Positions 63,992 through 64,000 of a stretch of DNA of 64,000 nucleotides are shown here, piece after piece. The stretch covers positions 186,001-250,000 of the forward strand of contig NZ_JALGRF010000006.1 of NCBI RefSeq assembly GCF_022815725.1, written 5' to 3'. Under the pieces are notes generated by a model. The model had not been told where the DNA came from and did not search any database. It saw nothing but the letters and a program-made list of their open reading frames with translations. The position numbers and the translations under genes were made by a program. Position 1 is the first letter of the stretch. Each line of letters opens with the position of its first letter. Origin of the DNA: Streptomyces sp. APSN-46.1. GTDB taxonomy: Bacteria > Actinomycetota > Actinomycetes > Streptomycetales > Streptomycetaceae.

Positions 63992-64000
63992 CACAGCGAC

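Overview
The window is a high-GC actinobacterial chromosome segment, almost certainly Streptomyces or a close relative. The gene order is rpoB-rpoC, str operon, S10/spc/alpha ribosomal superoperon, rplM-rpsI, glmM, coaA, glmS, acpS, alr, tsaE-tsaB-rimI-tsaD, groES promoter. GTG starts are frequent, third positions are strongly GC, and GTGA or TGATG stop/start overlaps are common, all of which fit that assignment. No tRNA, rRNA, CRISPR array or insertion sequence was seen.

Region 1 (1-4961): the 3' part of rpoB and the whole of rpoC, separated by a strong hairpin. Region 2 (4980-13909): a run of seven genes on the minus strand lying between rpoC and rpsL. In transcription order it reads YfhO-type membrane protein, Crp/Fnr-type regulator, class III nucleotide cyclase-like protein, STAND-like NTPase with a degenerate P-loop, SPFH/band-7-like protein, a small membrane protein of the Pycsar-effector (PycTM) type, and an integral-membrane M48 metallopeptidase. 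The last five are tightly packed, with two 4-bp GTGA overlaps. The cyclase C-terminus and the NTPase N-terminus share a short glycine/valine motif resembling RHIM/bacterial amyloid signalling sequences. This looks like an enlarged Pycsar-like conflict system with built-in prion-like coupling, and it is the most interesting locus in the window.

Region 3 (14148-18821): rpsL-rpsG-fusA-tuf with a good promoter, a leader hairpin and a strong terminator. Region 4 (18897-20090): one membrane-anchored protein of unknown function. Region 5 (20125-36808): rpsJ through rplQ, including secY, adk, map, infA, rpmJ and rpoA. Several unusually long, hairpin-rich leaders lie upstream of rplN, rpsH, secY, rpsM, rpoA and rplQ. 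The rpsL and rpsJ leaders share a nearly identical hairpin element. Region 6 (36832-41959): truA, an ABC-F ATPase, a GT87-type mannosyltransferase, then rplM-rpsI.

Region 7 (42032-53649): cell-wall precursor and cofactor genes (glmM, coaA, glmS, acpS, nnrD, alr), a DUF389 membrane protein, a lipoprotein, an alpha/beta hydrolase and tsaE. A cluster of Streptomyces-type intergenic repeats lies between nnrD and alr. Region 8 (53721-61205): a small protein gene preceded by a perfect 16-bp palindrome, a YkuD-fold protein that appears to have lost its catalytic residues, tsaB-rimI-tsaD (TsaD has a histidine-rich tail), two small genes, a THUMP-like methyltransferase and two tandem lipoprotein polysaccharide deacetylases. 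Region 9 (61206-64000): a SEDS (FtsW/RodA) protein, one or two small membrane or secreted proteins, intergenic repeats, and a heat-shock promoter with two CIRCE operators. The promoter belongs to groES, which must start just beyond the right edge.
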